Positions 14,380-23,078 of a DNA stretch of 39,652 nt are shown here, piece by piece. The notes under the pieces are model-generated. The model saw nothing but the letters and a program-made list of their open reading frames with translations. It was not told where the DNA came from and made no database searches. Origin of the DNA: Clostridia bacterium (lineage in GTDB: Bacteria > Bacillota > Clostridia > Oscillospirales > Acutalibacteraceae). Position 1 is the stretch's first letter; every line of letters starts with the position of its first letter. The position numbers were made by a program, and so were the translations under genes. The DNA is taken from positions 1-39,652 of the forward strand of contig JAGBXM010000058.1 in NCBI GenBank assembly GCA_017629275.1. Direction: 5' to 3'.

Positions 14380-15792
14380 TTATACCGTTTCGATTTTTAT
14401 AATATTGGTGTTGCCCGATACTCCGTTGGTCATACCGCCTGTGAGCACGAGTTTTTCACCCGATTGCAAATCGAATGACTCAATTGCTTTTTGCTTTGCG
14501 GTGTAGAACAATACATCTGTTGAGTCAAAACGGTCGACCATAACTGGGGTAACACCCCATGACATTGCAAGCTTATACCAAGTTTTTTTACTTACGGTGA
14601 TGCCTAAAATATCAACGGGTGAGCGAAATCTCGATACCATTCTTGCGGTCATACCTGAAATTGTGCAGACAGCAATAGCTTTGGCTTCAATATCAATGGC
14701 CATACCACAGGTTGCATGTGAAATTGCATCAACCGTGTTTTTGATTTTGAATTCAGAATTTTTAAAACGACGTGCATAATGAATATTCTTTTCGGTCTGT
14801 TCTGCGATTTTTGACATAGTTTCAACGCATTGCACCGGATATTTTCCCGCGGCCGTTTCACCCGAAAGCATAATTGCACTTGTCCCGTCGTAAACTGCGT
14901 TGGCGACGTCTGAAATCTCTGCACGCGTAGGGCGGGGGTTGTGTATCATTGATTCAAGCATTTCGGTTGCCGTAATTACACGTTTTCCTAAAATACGGCA
15001 TTTGGTAATAATTTGTTTTTGGATTGCAGGTAATTCTTCAAATGGAACCTCAACACCCATATCGCCGCGGCCAATCATGATACCGGAGCATTCTTCGCAT
15101 ATTTCTTCAACGTTATCAATACCCGCTTGGTTTTCTATTTTTGCAATGAGTTCGACATCTTCGCAACTGTTTTCTTTCAAAAAACTCTTTACATCAAGCA
15201 GGTCTTGTTTGCAGGAAACAAAAGAACAAGCAATAAAATCAACGCCGTTTTGAATCCCAAAAAGAATATCACTTTTATCTTGCTCGCTAAGGTATTTCTG
15301 TTTGAGTACTTTATTTGGAAAACTCATGCTTTTTCTGTTTGAAAGCTCACCGCCAGTGATTACTTTGGTTCTGATGTCGGTATCGGTAGTTTCAATGACT
15401 TCAAATTCCAGAAGCCCGTTGTTCAACAGAATTCTGTTACCAATATTAAGTTCTTTAGCAAGATTTAAATAGGTGACTGATACTTTTGTTTTATCTCCAA
15501 TAATATCGTTAGTAGTAAAAGTAAAAATATCTCCGTCGTTGAGCACAATTTTACCGTTTTCAAAAGTCTTGATACGGTATTCGGGACCTTTGGTATCAAG
15601 TAAGATGGCAATGGGTTTATTCAAGTTATCGCGTACTTTTTTAATCAGCTCAATGTTTTTCAAATGCTCGGGATGAGTGCCGTGTGAAAAATTGAGACGT
15701 GCGACGTTCATACCCGCTTTGCACATAGCCGTTAGTGTTATCTCGTTGTTACTTGCAGGGCCGATAGTGCACACGATTTTAGTCTTTTTCAT
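14380..15792 (-). CDS. pyk: Pyruvate kinase
   Basis: Converts phosphoenolpyruvate and ADP to pyruvate and ATP, the last glycolytic step. The 470 residues cover the barrel, B and C domains. The N-terminal KIVCTIGPAS and GMNVARLNFSHG are signature stretches, LLDTKGPEYR begins the B domain, and LIAKIENQAG carries the catalytic lysine. IGRGDMGVEVPFEELPAIQK follows and TATEMLESM precedes the C domain. The C-terminal PEP-utiliser-like domain present in Bacillus pyruvate kinases is absent. GGAG lies before the ATG. It is transcribed alone from a strong promoter, divergent from the DUF1015 gene. Confidence 0.97.
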   Translation of the reverse strand: MKKTKIVCTIGPASNNEITLTAMCKAGMNVARLNFSHGTHPEHLKNIELIKKVRDNLNKPIAILLDTKGPEYRIKTFENGKIVLNDGDIFTFTTNDIIGDKTKVSVTYLNLAKELNIGNRILLNNGLLEFEVIETTDTDIRTKVITGGELSNRKSMSFPNKVLKQKYLSEQDKSDILFGIQNGVDFIACSFVSCKQDLLDVKSFLKENSCEDVELIAKIENQAGIDNVEEICEECSGIMIGRGDMGVEVPFEELPAIQKQIITKCRILGKRVITATEMLESMIHNPRPTRAEISDVANAVYDGTSAIMLSGETAAGKYPVQCVETMSKIAEQTEKNIHYARRFKNSEFKIKNTVDAISHATCGMAIDIEAKAIAVCTISGMTARMVSRFRSPVDILGITVSKKTWYKLAMSWGVTPVMVDRFDSTDVLFYTAKQKAIESFDLQSGEKLVLTGGMTNGVSGNTNIIKIETV

Positions 15793-15821
15793 ATCCGATT
15801 CTCCAAAAAAATTTTTAAGAA

Positions 15822-15850
15822 AGTATACTTCATTTTGTCCTTTAAGTCAA
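15822..15850 (-). promoter_or_regulatory. Sigma-A promoter of pyk
   Basis: On the minus strand TTGACT (15845-15850) and TATACT (15822-15827) are 17 bases apart. It leaves a short leader of about 25 bases. Confidence 0.85.
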
Positions 15851-15868
15851 CATAAATATTTTTAATGC

Positions 15869-15914
15869 AACTTAAAGCGTGAGACCGATACAAACTTAAA
15901 GCGTGAGACCGATA
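15869..15914. repeat. Two 22-base tandem repeats between divergent promoters
   Basis: The 22-base unit AACTTAAAGCGTGAGACCGA + TA occurs at 15869-15890 and again at 15893-15914 without a mismatch, a period of 24 bases. It lies 18 bases upstream of the pyk -35 box and 8 bases upstream of the -35 box of the plus-strand promoter. Its position suggests a regulator-binding site acting on both promoters. I do not recognise the sequence as a known operator. Confidence 0.7.
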
Positions 15915-15922
15915 ATAATACA

Positions 15923-15951
15923 TTGACTTTTGATACTTTTTTAAGTATAAT
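15923..15951 (+). promoter_or_regulatory. Sigma-A promoter of the DUF1015 to rluB run
   Basis: TTGACT (15923-15928) and TATAAT (15946-15951) are 17 bases apart. The leader to the ATG at 16026 is about 68 bases. Confidence 0.88.
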
Positions 15952-16025
15952 ATTACAGAATATATGATAAACTGTTTGTTTGTTTATTTGTGATATTAGT
16001 TTTATTTATGGTTGGGTGACTTTAT

Positions 16026-17219
16026 ATGAAAAAGTATGGTTTAATGCCGGCAGACATTCTTTTGCCTAAAAAAGGTTTTGAAAAATGGGCTGTTGTTGCT
16101 TGTGATCAATTCACCTCTGAGGCTGAATATTGGAAACAGGTTGAGAGTAATGTTGGAGATGCTCCTTCGGCTTTAAGGGTTACTTTACCTGAAATTTACC
16201 TTGAAGACGGTGACACCGAAAAGCGAATTGACGATATTAACAGTAATATGCTCGATTATTTAAATAACGGCGTTTTAGATGAACACAAATCGTCAATGAT
16301 TTATGTTGAACGCACACAAAGTGACGGGACCGTTCGTCACGGTATTGTTGGTGCTATCGAACTGTCAGATTATGATTATGTCAAGGGAAGTAAGGCACTC
16401 ATAAGAGCTACCGAACAGACTGTTGTTGAGCGCATTCCGCCTAGAGTTAAAATCAGAAAAGACGCACCTATCGAGTTGCCTCACGTTTTACTTCTTGCTG
16501 ATGACCCCGAGAAAACAGTAATCGAGCCCATTACTGCTATTAAAGATAAATTAATTATTGCTTATGACTTTGATCTTATGCAGGGTGGCGGACATATTAC
16601 CGGTTGGTTTTTGCGGGAAGAAGATATCATACGCGTTGGCAAAGCCGTTAATGCTCTTGCTGAAAACGACACAAAAATGATGTTTGCAGTCGGTGACGGA
16701 AACCATTCGTTAGCTACTGCTAAAGAATGCAGTAAACTCAACGATTCGCCTTTGGCAAAATCAGCACTTGTTGAAGTAGTTAATGTTCATGATAGTTCAA
16801 TACAGTTTGAGCCTATTTACAGAGTTCTTTTCAGTGTTGATCCCGAAGCGGTTCTTGATAATTTGAAGAGTGACCTTGGCTACGATGGCGCAGATGCACA
16901 AAAGTTTATTTGCTGTTTCGACGGTAAAGAAGTCAATATATCTTTAAAGCCTACGTCAAAGCTGCCTGTCGGCACTTTGCAGACCTGGCTCGATAAGTAT
17001 ATAAAGGTCAACAATATTAAAATTGATTATATTCACGGTGAAGACGTTGTTCGAGCTTTATCTAAAGAAACCGGTAATTTGGGCTTTATATTTGATGGAA
17101 TGAAAAAGGAAGAACTTTTCCCGGCGGTCGCATCGGACGGTTCTTTACCCAGAAAAACATTTTCTATGGGACACGCGGCCGATAAACGTTACTATATTGA
17201 AGCACGCAGGATAAAATAA
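16026..17219 (+). CDS. DUF1015 family protein
   Basis: The 397-residue soluble protein matches the DUF1015 family: the N-terminal MPADILLPKKGFEKWAVVAC with DQFTSEAEYW, the central YVERTQSDGTVRHGIVGAIE, and FAVGDGNHSLATAKEC, a conserved stretch of the family. This family is widespread in Clostridia; its biochemical role is not settled to my knowledge. It is first in a plus-strand run and is followed after 19 bases by a membrane glycosyltransferase-like gene. Confidence 0.8.
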   Translation: MKKYGLMPADILLPKKGFEKWAVVACDQFTSEAEYWKQVESNVGDAPSALRVTLPEIYLEDGDTEKRIDDINSNMLDYLNNGVLDEHKSSMIYVERTQSDGTVRHGIVGAIELSDYDYVKGSKALIRATEQTVVERIPPRVKIRKDAPIELPHVLLLADDPEKTVIEPITAIKDKLIIAYDFDLMQGGGHITGWFLREEDIIRVGKAVNALAENDTKMMFAVGDGNHSLATAKECSKLNDSPLAKSALVEVVNVHDSSIQFEPIYRVLFSVDPEAVLDNLKSDLGYDGADAQKFICCFDGKEVNISLKPTSKLPVGTLQTWLDKYIKVNNIKIDYIHGEDVVRALSKETGNLGFIFDGMKKEELFPAVASDGSLPRKTFSMGHAADKRYYIEARRIK

Positions 17220-17238
17220 TTTGAACGGTGGTAAGAAG

Positions 17239-18729
17239 ATGAATAACACGTTTTCCGACAAGTTAAAAAGTTTATTCACTTCTAAAACCTTTTATCGTTT
17301 TTTACCGCTTGTTTTCATATTTATTCTTTTCTTTTTCTTTGCATTTTACGATCAATCGTCGTATTATGCTGAAGAAAATGCCAAATGTTCTGAGTTACTT
17401 ACCATATCGGCATTTTTGCTTTCGGGTGCTGCGGTTTTCGTTTTATATTACAAGCAAAAACTGACGTATGATAATATTATTATGCTTCTTTTGATTTGCG
17501 GTTTTGTACTTCGACTTAGCTACGCGATCAAATATCATTATTCTGTTAATCAGCACGATGTTGAGAATTTGGAAAGCAACGGTCATCTGGCTTATATTTA
17601 TTCTATATATAACGGGGGCTTACCCGATCATAACGATTGGCAGTTCAGTCATCCGCCTTTACATCACCTTTTAGCGGCGTTATCAATGCATATTTCCGAA
17701 GCGTTTGGGTTTACGGTCGGAAGAGCTTTTGAAAATATTCAGTTGTTGTCAGTGTTATACTCGACATTAACAATGCTCGCAGGATATGAGATCTTTAAAT
17801 TATTAAACCTTAAAGATAGGTATCTTGTACTTTGTGTTGCGTTACTGTGCTTTCACCCGACTTTCTTTATTTTAGCCGGTAGCATCAATAATGATATTTT
17901 AACTATAATGCTTTCAACCTTCGCTATTTTATTTATTTTAAAATGGTGGGGAAACCCGTCAATAAAATATGCACTTTTATGCGGATTTTGTTGCGGTGCT
18001 GCAATGATGACCAAGGTTTCGGCCGCGTTAATAGTGCTTATCATCGCAATATCTGTGTTGATCAGATTTTTCATCGACAAGTCTTTTAAATTCCGACATT
18101 TGGTTTTGCAGATTGTTTCTTTTCTTATTGTTTTAATTCCTTTGGGGTTTTGGCACCCGATAAGAAATTATGTTTTGTTTTGTCAACCCTTTGGTTATGT
18201 CGCGCCGATACCTGTTACAAGTGCATTATATACAGGTGATATAAGCGTTTTTAAGCGAATTTTGCTTCCGTTTTCACTTGATGGATTTGGTGTTTATACC
18301 GATGTTTGGAATGAATATAATCTGTGGCAATATCTTTTGAGAAATTCACTGTTTGGCGAATATAATTTCGGTAATGAAGGAATTGCAATAATTCTCGTTT
18401 TGGCAAATTTGATTTTAATTGTTTTATCATTAGTCGCTGTGGTATTTTTATTGCTGAAACGAAACGCGATAAAGGGTACTATCATACCTTTATTTATATT
18501 GTTTTTGGTTGAGTTGGCATTTTTCGTTTATTTTAATATCGCATATCCTTTCGGATGCTCAATGGATTTCAGATATATAGTACCGGTTTTATTGAGTGGA
18601 TTTGCTTTTATTGGTATGTTTTTATCAAGACTGTCTTTGAATTACAATCGCTTTTTCATTGTTTTAGAAAAAGCTTCGGTATTCACCGTTATTACGTTTT
18701 GTGTTTTATCGACAATTATAATGTTTTAA
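17239..18729 (+). CDS. Polytopic membrane protein, GT-C (GT39-like) glycosyltransferase
   Basis: About 496 residues with 11-13 hydrophobic helices. After the first helices, a loop with QHDVENLESNGHLAYIYS and NDWQFSHPPLHHLLAA resembles the acidic first outer loop and the HPP stretch of GT-C transferases that use polyprenyl-phosphate sugars (ArnT/dolichyl-phosphate-mannose type). The function is probably transfer of a sugar to an acceptor outside the membrane; donor and acceptor are unknown. Start: ATG at 17239 with GGTGG 7 bases upstream; a TTG at 17221 in the same frame is less likely. Co-directional with its neighbours, 19 bases before the protease gene. Confidence 0.75.
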   Translation: MNNTFSDKLKSLFTSKTFYRFLPLVFIFILFFFFAFYDQSSYYAEENAKCSELLTISAFLLSGAAVFVLYYKQKLTYDNIIMLLLICGFVLRLSYAIKYHYSVNQHDVENLESNGHLAYIYSIYNGGLPDHNDWQFSHPPLHHLLAALSMHISEAFGFTVGRAFENIQLLSVLYSTLTMLAGYEIFKLLNLKDRYLVLCVALLCFHPTFFILAGSINNDILTIMLSTFAILFILKWWGNPSIKYALLCGFCCGAAMMTKVSAALIVLIIAISVLIRFFIDKSFKFRHLVLQIVSFLIVLIPLGFWHPIRNYVLFCQPFGYVAPIPVTSALYTGDISVFKRILLPFSLDGFGVYTDVWNEYNLWQYLLRNSLFGEYNFGNEGIAIILVLANLILIVLSLVAVVFLLLKRNAIKGTIIPLFILFLVELAFFVYFNIAYPFGCSMDFRYIVPVLLSGFAFIGMFLSRLSLNYNRFFIVLEKASVFTVITFCVLSTIIMF

Positions 18730-18748
18730 TTTTATCGGAGGTTTGACC

Positions 18749-19453
18749 ATGGGTCTTATCGGAATATTTGCCCATCGCGGCAGTTTGCTTGAAATTGTTT
18801 CTTATTTGTTTTCTGTGGCAATAGTTTTACTTATCGCCATGCCTGTGCATGAATATTCTCACGGTTTTATTGCAACAAAATTAGGTGACCCTACACCGAG
18901 ATATCAAGGCAGATTAACCCTTAATCCAAAAGCACATTTGGATTATTTCGGAATACTTTCAATGATACTTGTCGGTTTTGGTGCGGCCAGGCCCGTTAGT
19001 GTTGATTCAAGATATTTTGAAAAGCCAAAACGCGATATGGCTTTGGTTGCCTTGGCAGGACCTGTTTCTAATTTAATAATCGGCTTTATTGCAGTGTTGC
19101 TTCACGTTGTAATTAACTTTGTCGTGGGTGCCGTTGGTATAATTGCTTATGGATATTTAGGAATAGTGTTCACTTTGATCGGTTATATTTTGTTTTATAT
19201 TGCGATGTTGAATATCAACCTTGCTGTATTTAACTTTATTCCGATTCCTCCGCTTGACGGTTCGAAAATACTGTTTGCGTTGTTACCCGATAGATTCTAT
19301 TGGAAAATAATGAGATATGAGCGTATTTTTTATTTTGTTTTGCTGTTTTTAATTTTTTTCAGTGGTACTTTTTCAAATATTCTCAGCAGTGTCATCGGAA
19401 GCATTTTGAATCTTTTCTATTTCGTGGCCGGATTGCCCTTTACATTATTTTAA
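18749..19453 (+). CDS. Site-2 protease family (M50) membrane metalloprotease
   Basis: 234 residues with about five membrane segments. The zinc motif HEYSH (residues 34-38) lies in the second helix and NFIPIPPLDG (about 165) supplies the third ligand Asp, as in intramembrane M50 proteases of the short, PDZ-free type. It is one of the commonly conserved neighbours of scpA in Firmicutes. The ATG at 18749 has GGAGG 6 bases upstream. The substrate is unknown; it is not a clear SpoIVFB. Confidence 0.92.
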   Translation: MGLIGIFAHRGSLLEIVSYLFSVAIVLLIAMPVHEYSHGFIATKLGDPTPRYQGRLTLNPKAHLDYFGILSMILVGFGAARPVSVDSRYFEKPKRDMALVALAGPVSNLIIGFIAVLLHVVINFVVGAVGIIAYGYLGIVFTLIGYILFYIAMLNINLAVFNFIPIPPLDGSKILFALLPDRFYWKIMRYERIFYFVLLFLIFFSGTFSNILSSVIGSILNLFYFVAGLPFTLF

Positions 19454-19466
19454 AAAAGGATAAAAA

Positions 19467-20180
19467 ATGGAAAAAATTGAATATAAACTCGACAATTTTG
19501 AAGGACCGTTAGACCTTCTGTTGTATTTGATTTCTAAAAACAAACTTAATATTAATGACATTCAATTGACTGTCCTTGTTGATCAGTACGTTGAGTACAT
19601 CCGAAAATTACAGTTGCAAGATATGGATATTGCAAGTGAATTCATTGAAATGGCTTCGCGTTTGATATATCTTAAAACAGTTAGTCTTTTACCCAAACAC
19701 GAAGAGGCTGAACAGTTAAAAGAAGAATTCACGGCTGAACTTATGGAATATGAGCATTGCCGTAAGGTTGCGAGGCTGTTATCGGGAATGACCGATGATT
19801 TCGATACCTTTATTAAAGGACCCGAAAAAATCGAATATGACAAAACTTATTTGAATATTCACGAAAAAGAAGAAATATTGAAGGCTTATATTGCGGCTGT
19901 TGGTCGCGGTCAGCGTAAATTGCCTCCTCCGACCAACGTATTCAGTAAAATTGTCGCCAGAAAGATCGTTTCGGTTTCTTCTAAAATTGTTTTTGTTTTG
20001 AAACATCTTATGAGAGGCGGCAAAAACAAAATGCACAATCTCTTTAAGAATGCTCAAAGCAGATCTGAGCTTGTCGCAACGTTTCTTGCGGTACTTGAGC
20101 TTTGTAAAGCCAACCGTGTTCATTTAGACGGTGAAGGCGATGAGTTGGAGATTTCTATGACAGGGAGGAAAAAACAGTGA
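19467..20180 (+). CDS. scpA: Segregation and condensation protein A (kleisin)
   Basis: Kleisin subunit that bridges SMC heads in the bacterial condensin. The 237 residues start with YKLDNFEGPLDLLLYLI, the signature N-terminal helix of ScpA, continue with IASEFIEMASRLIYLKTVSL, and end in a winged-helix region (FLAVLELCKANRVHLDGEG). AAAGGAT precedes the ATG. It overlaps scpB by 4 bases (GTGA), typical translational coupling. Confidence 0.96.
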   Translation: MEKIEYKLDNFEGPLDLLLYLISKNKLNINDIQLTVLVDQYVEYIRKLQLQDMDIASEFIEMASRLIYLKTVSLLPKHEEAEQLKEEFTAELMEYEHCRKVARLLSGMTDDFDTFIKGPEKIEYDKTYLNIHEKEEILKAYIAAVGRGQRKLPPPTNVFSKIVARKIVSVSSKIVFVLKHLMRGGKNKMHNLFKNAQSRSELVATFLAVLELCKANRVHLDGEGDELEISMTGRKKQ

Positions 20181-20809
20181 CGTTAAATGAATTGGTTCCG
20201 TCATTTGAGGCTATATTATTTGCAGCAGGTGAGCCGGTTGATATTGAGAAATTCTGCACAGTTTTCGAAGTCGATGACGTGACCGTAGAACAGGTTATGG
20301 ATATGTTGAGTGACCGTTTGGAAAACAGCGGAAGCTCGTTAAAATTATTAAGACTCGACTTTGCATATCAGTTGTGCACAAAAAAAGAATATGCCGAAAA
20401 AATTCGTGCTGTGTTGGATTTGAGAAGAAAAACACCATTGTCTCAAGCCGCTTTCGAAGTATTGGCGGTTGTAGCTTATAATCAGCCGGTCACAAAGGCT
20501 TATGTTGAGCAAGTGCGTGGTGTTGACTGCTCGGGCGTTGTTTCAACCTTGGTCGAAAAAGGACTTCTTGAAGAAAAGGGAAGGCTTGAATTACCGGGCA
20601 GACCTTTGCTTTATGGTACAACACAAAACTTCTTGCGTTGTTTTGGTTTGAAAAATCTGGACGAGCTTCCCGAGGTTCCTGCAGACGAAACGCTTGAAGA
20701 CAGTAACGGTCAATTAAAAATGTTATCTGCTGAGGTTATGGAGTTGGCTCAGAAGATGAATGACGAAGCCACTGAATTAGCTGAAGATATACCGTCAGAG
20801 GATGAATAA
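20177..20809 (+). CDS. scpB: Segregation and condensation protein B
   Basis: Dimeric winged-helix partner of ScpA. The 210 residues contain EAILFAAGEPV at the N-terminus, LSQAAFEVLAVVAYNQPVTK (about 90-109) and RLELPGRPLLYGTT (about 140), all family signatures. It starts with GTG inside the scpA stop. The acidic C-terminal tail is about 50 residues. Confidence 0.96.
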   Translation: MTLNELVPSFEAILFAAGEPVDIEKFCTVFEVDDVTVEQVMDMLSDRLENSGSSLKLLRLDFAYQLCTKKEYAEKIRAVLDLRRKTPLSQAAFEVLAVVAYNQPVTKAYVEQVRGVDCSGVVSTLVEKGLLEEKGRLELPGRPLLYGTTQNFLRCFGLKNLDELPEVPADETLEDSNGQLKMLSAEVMELAQKMNDEATELAEDIPSEDE

Positions 20810-20810
20810 C

Positions 20811-21416
20811 GTGTTAGCACTTTATATTATATTGGGTGTAGTCCTCTTTATTACCTTAATTCTCATATCAAGTATTTCGGTCTGTATTTCGATAATTGAT
20901 GACCTTCGGATTACTGTAAGGTTTTGGTTTTTGAGATTTAATATTTTCCCATTTGAAAAGAAAAAACCTAAAGAGAATAAGCCTACTGATAGTGAAAAAC
21001 AGAATTATTTAAAAAAGTTGATTTCAGAAAATGGCTTTTTGGGTGCTGTCAGCGAATTGATTTCAATCGCAAAGGTCATACTTAAAAAGATGGGAAAGAC
21101 ATCAAAGCACATTCGTGTCAGAAAGTTCTTTTTGTGGATTGTTGCCGCATCAGAAGACCCTAGTGATACAGGTGTTTTGTACGGAAGTCTTTGCGGAATT
21201 ATTTTTCCTGCACTTCGCGCTTTTCAATCTCTTCTTAAATGGAACGACCGCAAAACCAAGGTATCGGTAACGAGCGATTTTTTAAGAGAAAAACCTGATT
21301 TTGCTTTAGAATGTAAACTAAAACTACGTGTTTATTATATTGTTGTGTTAGGTTTGGGAGTTCTGTTTGAACTTGTCAAGCGAAAGATCAATATGTCAAA
21401 TTATAAAAACAATTAA
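20811..21416 (+). CDS. DUF2953 membrane-anchored protein (YtfI-like)
   Basis: About 201 residues with one N-terminal membrane helix (LALYIILGVVLFITLILISS) and a basic soluble part, matching the DUF2953 proteins that lie next to ytfJ in spore formers. Start: GTG at 20811 right after the scpB stop, 9 bases from AGAGG. The upstream in-frame ATG at 20802 abuts that site with no spacing. The function is unknown; pairing with the next gene suggests a sporulation or germination role. Confidence 0.75.
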   Translation: MLALYIILGVVLFITLILISSISVCISIIDDLRITVRFWFLRFNIFPFEKKKPKENKPTDSEKQNYLKKLISENGFLGAVSELISIAKVILKKMGKTSKHIRVRKFFLWIVAASEDPSDTGVLYGSLCGIIFPALRAFQSLLKWNDRKTKVSVTSDFLREKPDFALECKLKLRVYYIVVLGLGVLFELVKRKINMSNYKNN

Positions 21417-21449
21417 AGATATATATTTAATTCTGAAAGGATGTTTAAA

Positions 21450-21851
21450 ATGGCAGAAAACAGTATTAGCGGTATTTTAGACTCTACAATGGAAAAGTTG
21501 CGTACTCTTGTTGATGCAGAAACGGTTATCGGTCAACCTGTGATTGTTGGTGACATAACCATAATTCCTGTATCTAAGGTGTCTTTTGGTTTGGCTTCAG
21601 GAGGATCGGATTTTCCTTCTAAATCAATTAACGCAAAAATGTTTGGCGGAGGAAGCGGTGCAGGTGCAACCGTAACGCCCATGTGTTTTCTTGTTGTCAA
21701 AGGCAATGAAGTAAAATTACTAAGTGCAACACCTTCTTCATCGCCGATCGAAAAGACAATTGACGCTATTCCCGGTATAGTTGATAAGGTTTCGGCTTTG
21801 TTTAAAAAAGATAAAGACGCCGATGAACTTATCGTCAGCGAAGAAGGTTAA
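21450..21851 (+). CDS. ytfJ: GerW family sporulation protein YtfJ
   Basis: The 133-residue protein has the GerW/YtfJ layout: an N-terminal helix (ISGILDSTMEKLRTLVDAET), then VIGQPVIVGDITIIPVSKVS, a glycine-rich stretch (GGGSGAGATVTP), and a C-terminal hydrophilic tail. In Bacillus the homologue is a forespore-expressed spore protein. Start ATG at 21450, because an earlier in-frame ATG (21441) touches the GAAAGG site. It supports a spore-forming host. Confidence 0.9.
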   Translation: MAENSISGILDSTMEKLRTLVDAETVIGQPVIVGDITIIPVSKVSFGLASGGSDFPSKSINAKMFGGGSGAGATVTPMCFLVVKGNEVKLLSATPSSSPIEKTIDAIPGIVDKVSALFKKDKDADELIVSEEG

Positions 21852-21924
21852 ATCCATTTAATATTAGTATACACAAATCGTCTCTCTCATATATTTTTAT
21901 GATATATTTTTCGGAGATGGTATT

Positions 21925-23061
21925 GTGCGTTGTGCTAAGATTTTATTCAGTTTGATTCTGATCGTTACGGTGGTATTTAGATGTGCGTGTACTGTCGATG
22001 CTTTGGATATCGGTGCCAAAAGTTATGTTTTATTGAATGCAGATACTTTTGAAGTAATTGATTCTTCCGATGCCCATTTGAGATTACCGATAGCCAGCAC
22101 AACCAAGCTGATGACGGCTTTGATACTTGCCGAACAAGAAGATCTTAATACGGAAATTGTTACGACTGCAGAAATGGTAACCGTTGAAGGGTCTTCTATG
22201 GGTCTAAAGGTCGGAGATACTGTTTCTTATTATGAGTTGCTTGTAGGTATGCTTTTGCCTTCGGGAAATGATGCAGCAAACACAACGGCTATCGTTTTAG
22301 CAGGTTCGTTGGAAAAATTTGCCGATGTGATGAATCTCAAAGCAAGCGAGCTTGGTATGACCAACAGTCATTTTGTTACACCTTCAGGATTGGATGCAAA
22401 GGGGCATTATTCAACAGCTTATGACATGGCGATCCTGTCGGCACACGTTTTAAAAAACAAGGTAATACGTGAAATTGTTTCAAAAGAAAAGATAACTCTA
22501 ACTTTTGGTAACCCACCGTATGAACGCACTCTTTATAATCACAACAAACTTCTGACAAGATATGAATATTGCATCGGAGTAAAGACAGGCTATACTAAAA
22601 AATCCGGCCGTTGTCTTGTTTCGGCGGCCCAAAAGGACGGTTGCACGGTTATCGCCGTTACACTTAATGACAGTGATGATTGGAATGACCATGAAAAGCT
22701 GTTGACTTACGGATTGTCTTTACTTGAGAGTGTGAACGCCGATGAGAATATATCTTTGCCAAATATTTCGGTTGTCGGCGGAAGTTGTGACAATGTATCT
22801 TTGCTTGTGCCCGATTTCACTTGCGGCGTTTTACAAAATTCAGGAAGTTATTTGAGCCATAAATTGGAATTGCCACCATTTTTATATGCACCAATTGATG
22901 ATGGAACAAGTGTTGGCGAAATAAGTTATTATTATAATGATGTACTGATCAAAAAAGACCCAATTAAAGCAGCGAAGGGTTGCGCCCAAAGCCACACTAA
23001 ACAACGCCCGTTTGAATTGTTTTATAATTATTTTATCGGATTGTTAAATTGCTTGATATAA
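21925..23061 (+). CDS. D-alanyl-D-alanine carboxypeptidase (DacF/PBP5 type)
   Basis: Secreted penicillin-binding protein that trims the terminal D-Ala of peptidoglycan stem peptides. The 378 residues start with a signal peptide (about 26 residues, hydrophobic core LFSLILIVTVVF). Catalytic motifs are S58-T-T-K61, S113-G-N115 and K220-T-G. The C-terminal PBP5-like domain continues to about 340 and the end (NYFIGLLNCLI) is a short hydrophobic anchor. It begins with GTG after GGAG. Its place between scpAB and rluB matches the dacB/dacF position in Firmicutes, but spmA and spmB are missing here. Confidence 0.93.
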   Translation: MRCAKILFSLILIVTVVFRCACTVDALDIGAKSYVLLNADTFEVIDSSDAHLRLPIASTTKLMTALILAEQEDLNTEIVTTAEMVTVEGSSMGLKVGDTVSYYELLVGMLLPSGNDAANTTAIVLAGSLEKFADVMNLKASELGMTNSHFVTPSGLDAKGHYSTAYDMAILSAHVLKNKVIREIVSKEKITLTFGNPPYERTLYNHNKLLTRYEYCIGVKTGYTKKSGRCLVSAAQKDGCTVIAVTLNDSDDWNDHEKLLTYGLSLLESVNADENISLPNISVVGGSCDNVSLLVPDFTCGVLQNSGSYLSHKLELPPFLYAPIDDGTSVGEISYYYNDVLIKKDPIKAAKGCAQSHTKQRPFELFYNYFIGLLNCLI

Positions 23062-23078
23062 TGTTTTAAGGAGAAATT

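Noticed and set aside
21852..21924. Forespore promoter before the dacF-like gene
   Set aside because: AT-rich partial matches only. No convincing sigma-F or sigma-G boxes at the right spacing.
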